Source of the DNA: an uncultured Lachnospiraceae bacterium
GTDB lineage: Bacteria > Bacillota > Clostridia > Lachnospirales > Lachnospiraceae
Reading direction: 5' to 3'
Length of the DNA stretch: 31,833 nt
Assembly (NCBI GenBank): GCA_910585605.1
Contig: CAJUFL010000033.1
Location: 1 to 31,833, forward strand
Shown here in pieces: positions 31,779 to 31,833 of this stretch (positions are counted from its first letter, which is position 1; the number at the start of each line of letters is the position of its first letter). Under the pieces are notes generated by a model that saw only the letters and a list, made by a program, of their open reading frames with translations, was not told where the DNA came from and did no database searches. The position numbers and the translations under genes were made by a program.

Positions 31779-31833
31779 GAACTAAACTCAAGCTTCGCCT
31801 TGCTTTTCTCTCACTTTGTCGATCTTCGTACAA
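31779..31833. repeat. Perfect 55-bp direct repeat, second copy (cut by window end)
   Basis: This copy matches 31622-31676 at all 55 positions and reaches the last base of the window, so the repeat unit (157 bp) may continue as a longer array. The spacer (31677-31778) holds similar CTTCG/GGCTACGCC motifs, suggesting that it is part of the same element. On the minus strand a frame stays open across part of it, but with no start or ribosome site. Confidence 0.9.

Noticed and set aside
31583..31833. Repeats beside tpiA as an insertion sequence or CRISPR array.
   Set aside because: No transposase, no terminal inverted repeats, and two 55-bp units 157 bases apart do not fit CRISPR spacing.

Overview
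The window looks like a stretch of chromosome from an AT-rich, low-GC Gram-positive anaerobe, most likely a member of the Lachnospiraceae (Clostridia). This rests on the secG-rnr-smpB-ssrA neighbourhood, a GerW (YtfJ)/DUF2953 pair typical of the endospore-former lineage, an NfnAB-type electron-bifurcating transhydrogenase pair, several Clostridia-type small or orphan families, and SigA-like promoters that often have an extended -10 (TGN). I do not name a genus. Almost every gene is on the minus strand; only rpmB, a 66-aa orphan and a small XRE regulator are on the plus strand.

Layout, left to right. (1) 1-482: a Fur-type 7-1-7 palindrome lies on a promoter that points off the left edge, followed by rpmB with its own promoter and terminator. 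(2) 503-6475, minus: a cluster made of an unknown 469-aa protein, a 108-aa protein, DUF2953, GerW and an unlisted 45-aa membrane peptide. Upstream of it lie a rhomboid-like protein lacking the usual catalytic residues and carrying a C-terminal zinc ribbon, a double-LysM protein, a DUF4352-type lipoprotein and a GNAT acetyltransferase. (3) 6477-9489, minus: hisH-hisF (both subunits of IGP synthase) behind a large, acidic, single-pass membrane protein. (4) 9653-13909: a small orphan on the plus strand; then on the minus strand an OmpR-type regulator and histidine kinase, followed by a lipoprotein and CheV with their own promoter inside the end of the kinase gene. (5) 14009-19023, minus: secG, rnr, smpB, a small acidic membrane protein and ssrA (tmRNA), i.e. 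preprotein export plus RNA decay and ribosome rescue. The tmRNA is followed by two copies of a 66-bp palindromic repeat that overlaps its 3' end. (6) 19159-22149, minus: eno and gpmI. (7) 22296-30599: a shikimate-kinase-like protein lacking a key arginine, a small membrane protein, NfnB/NfnA, two glycosyltransferases (GT39-like and GtrB-like), the XRE regulator, a gene remnant and a secreted Fn3-M15 peptidase. (8) 30830-31833: tpiA and, upstream of it, a perfect 55-bp direct repeat that runs to the window edge.

How the genes fit together. tpiA, gpmI and eno are three lower-glycolysis enzymes, here separated by about 8.7 kb of redox, cell-surface and regulatory genes. Rnr, SmpB and tmRNA work together in trans-translation and decay of stalled mRNAs. 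NfnA and NfnB together balance NADH, NADPH and ferredoxin. The surface genes (LysM, lipoproteins, M15 peptidase, glycosyltransferases) and the two-component/CheV block suggest an adaptable cell envelope. I saw no complete mobile element, CRISPR array, phage or tRNA. No single locus is clearly a new defence or biosynthetic system. The best leads are the tmRNA-abutting repeat, the kinase with altered substrate residues, the zinc-ribbon pseudo-rhomboid, the unlisted 45-aa peptide and the Fur box at the left edge.
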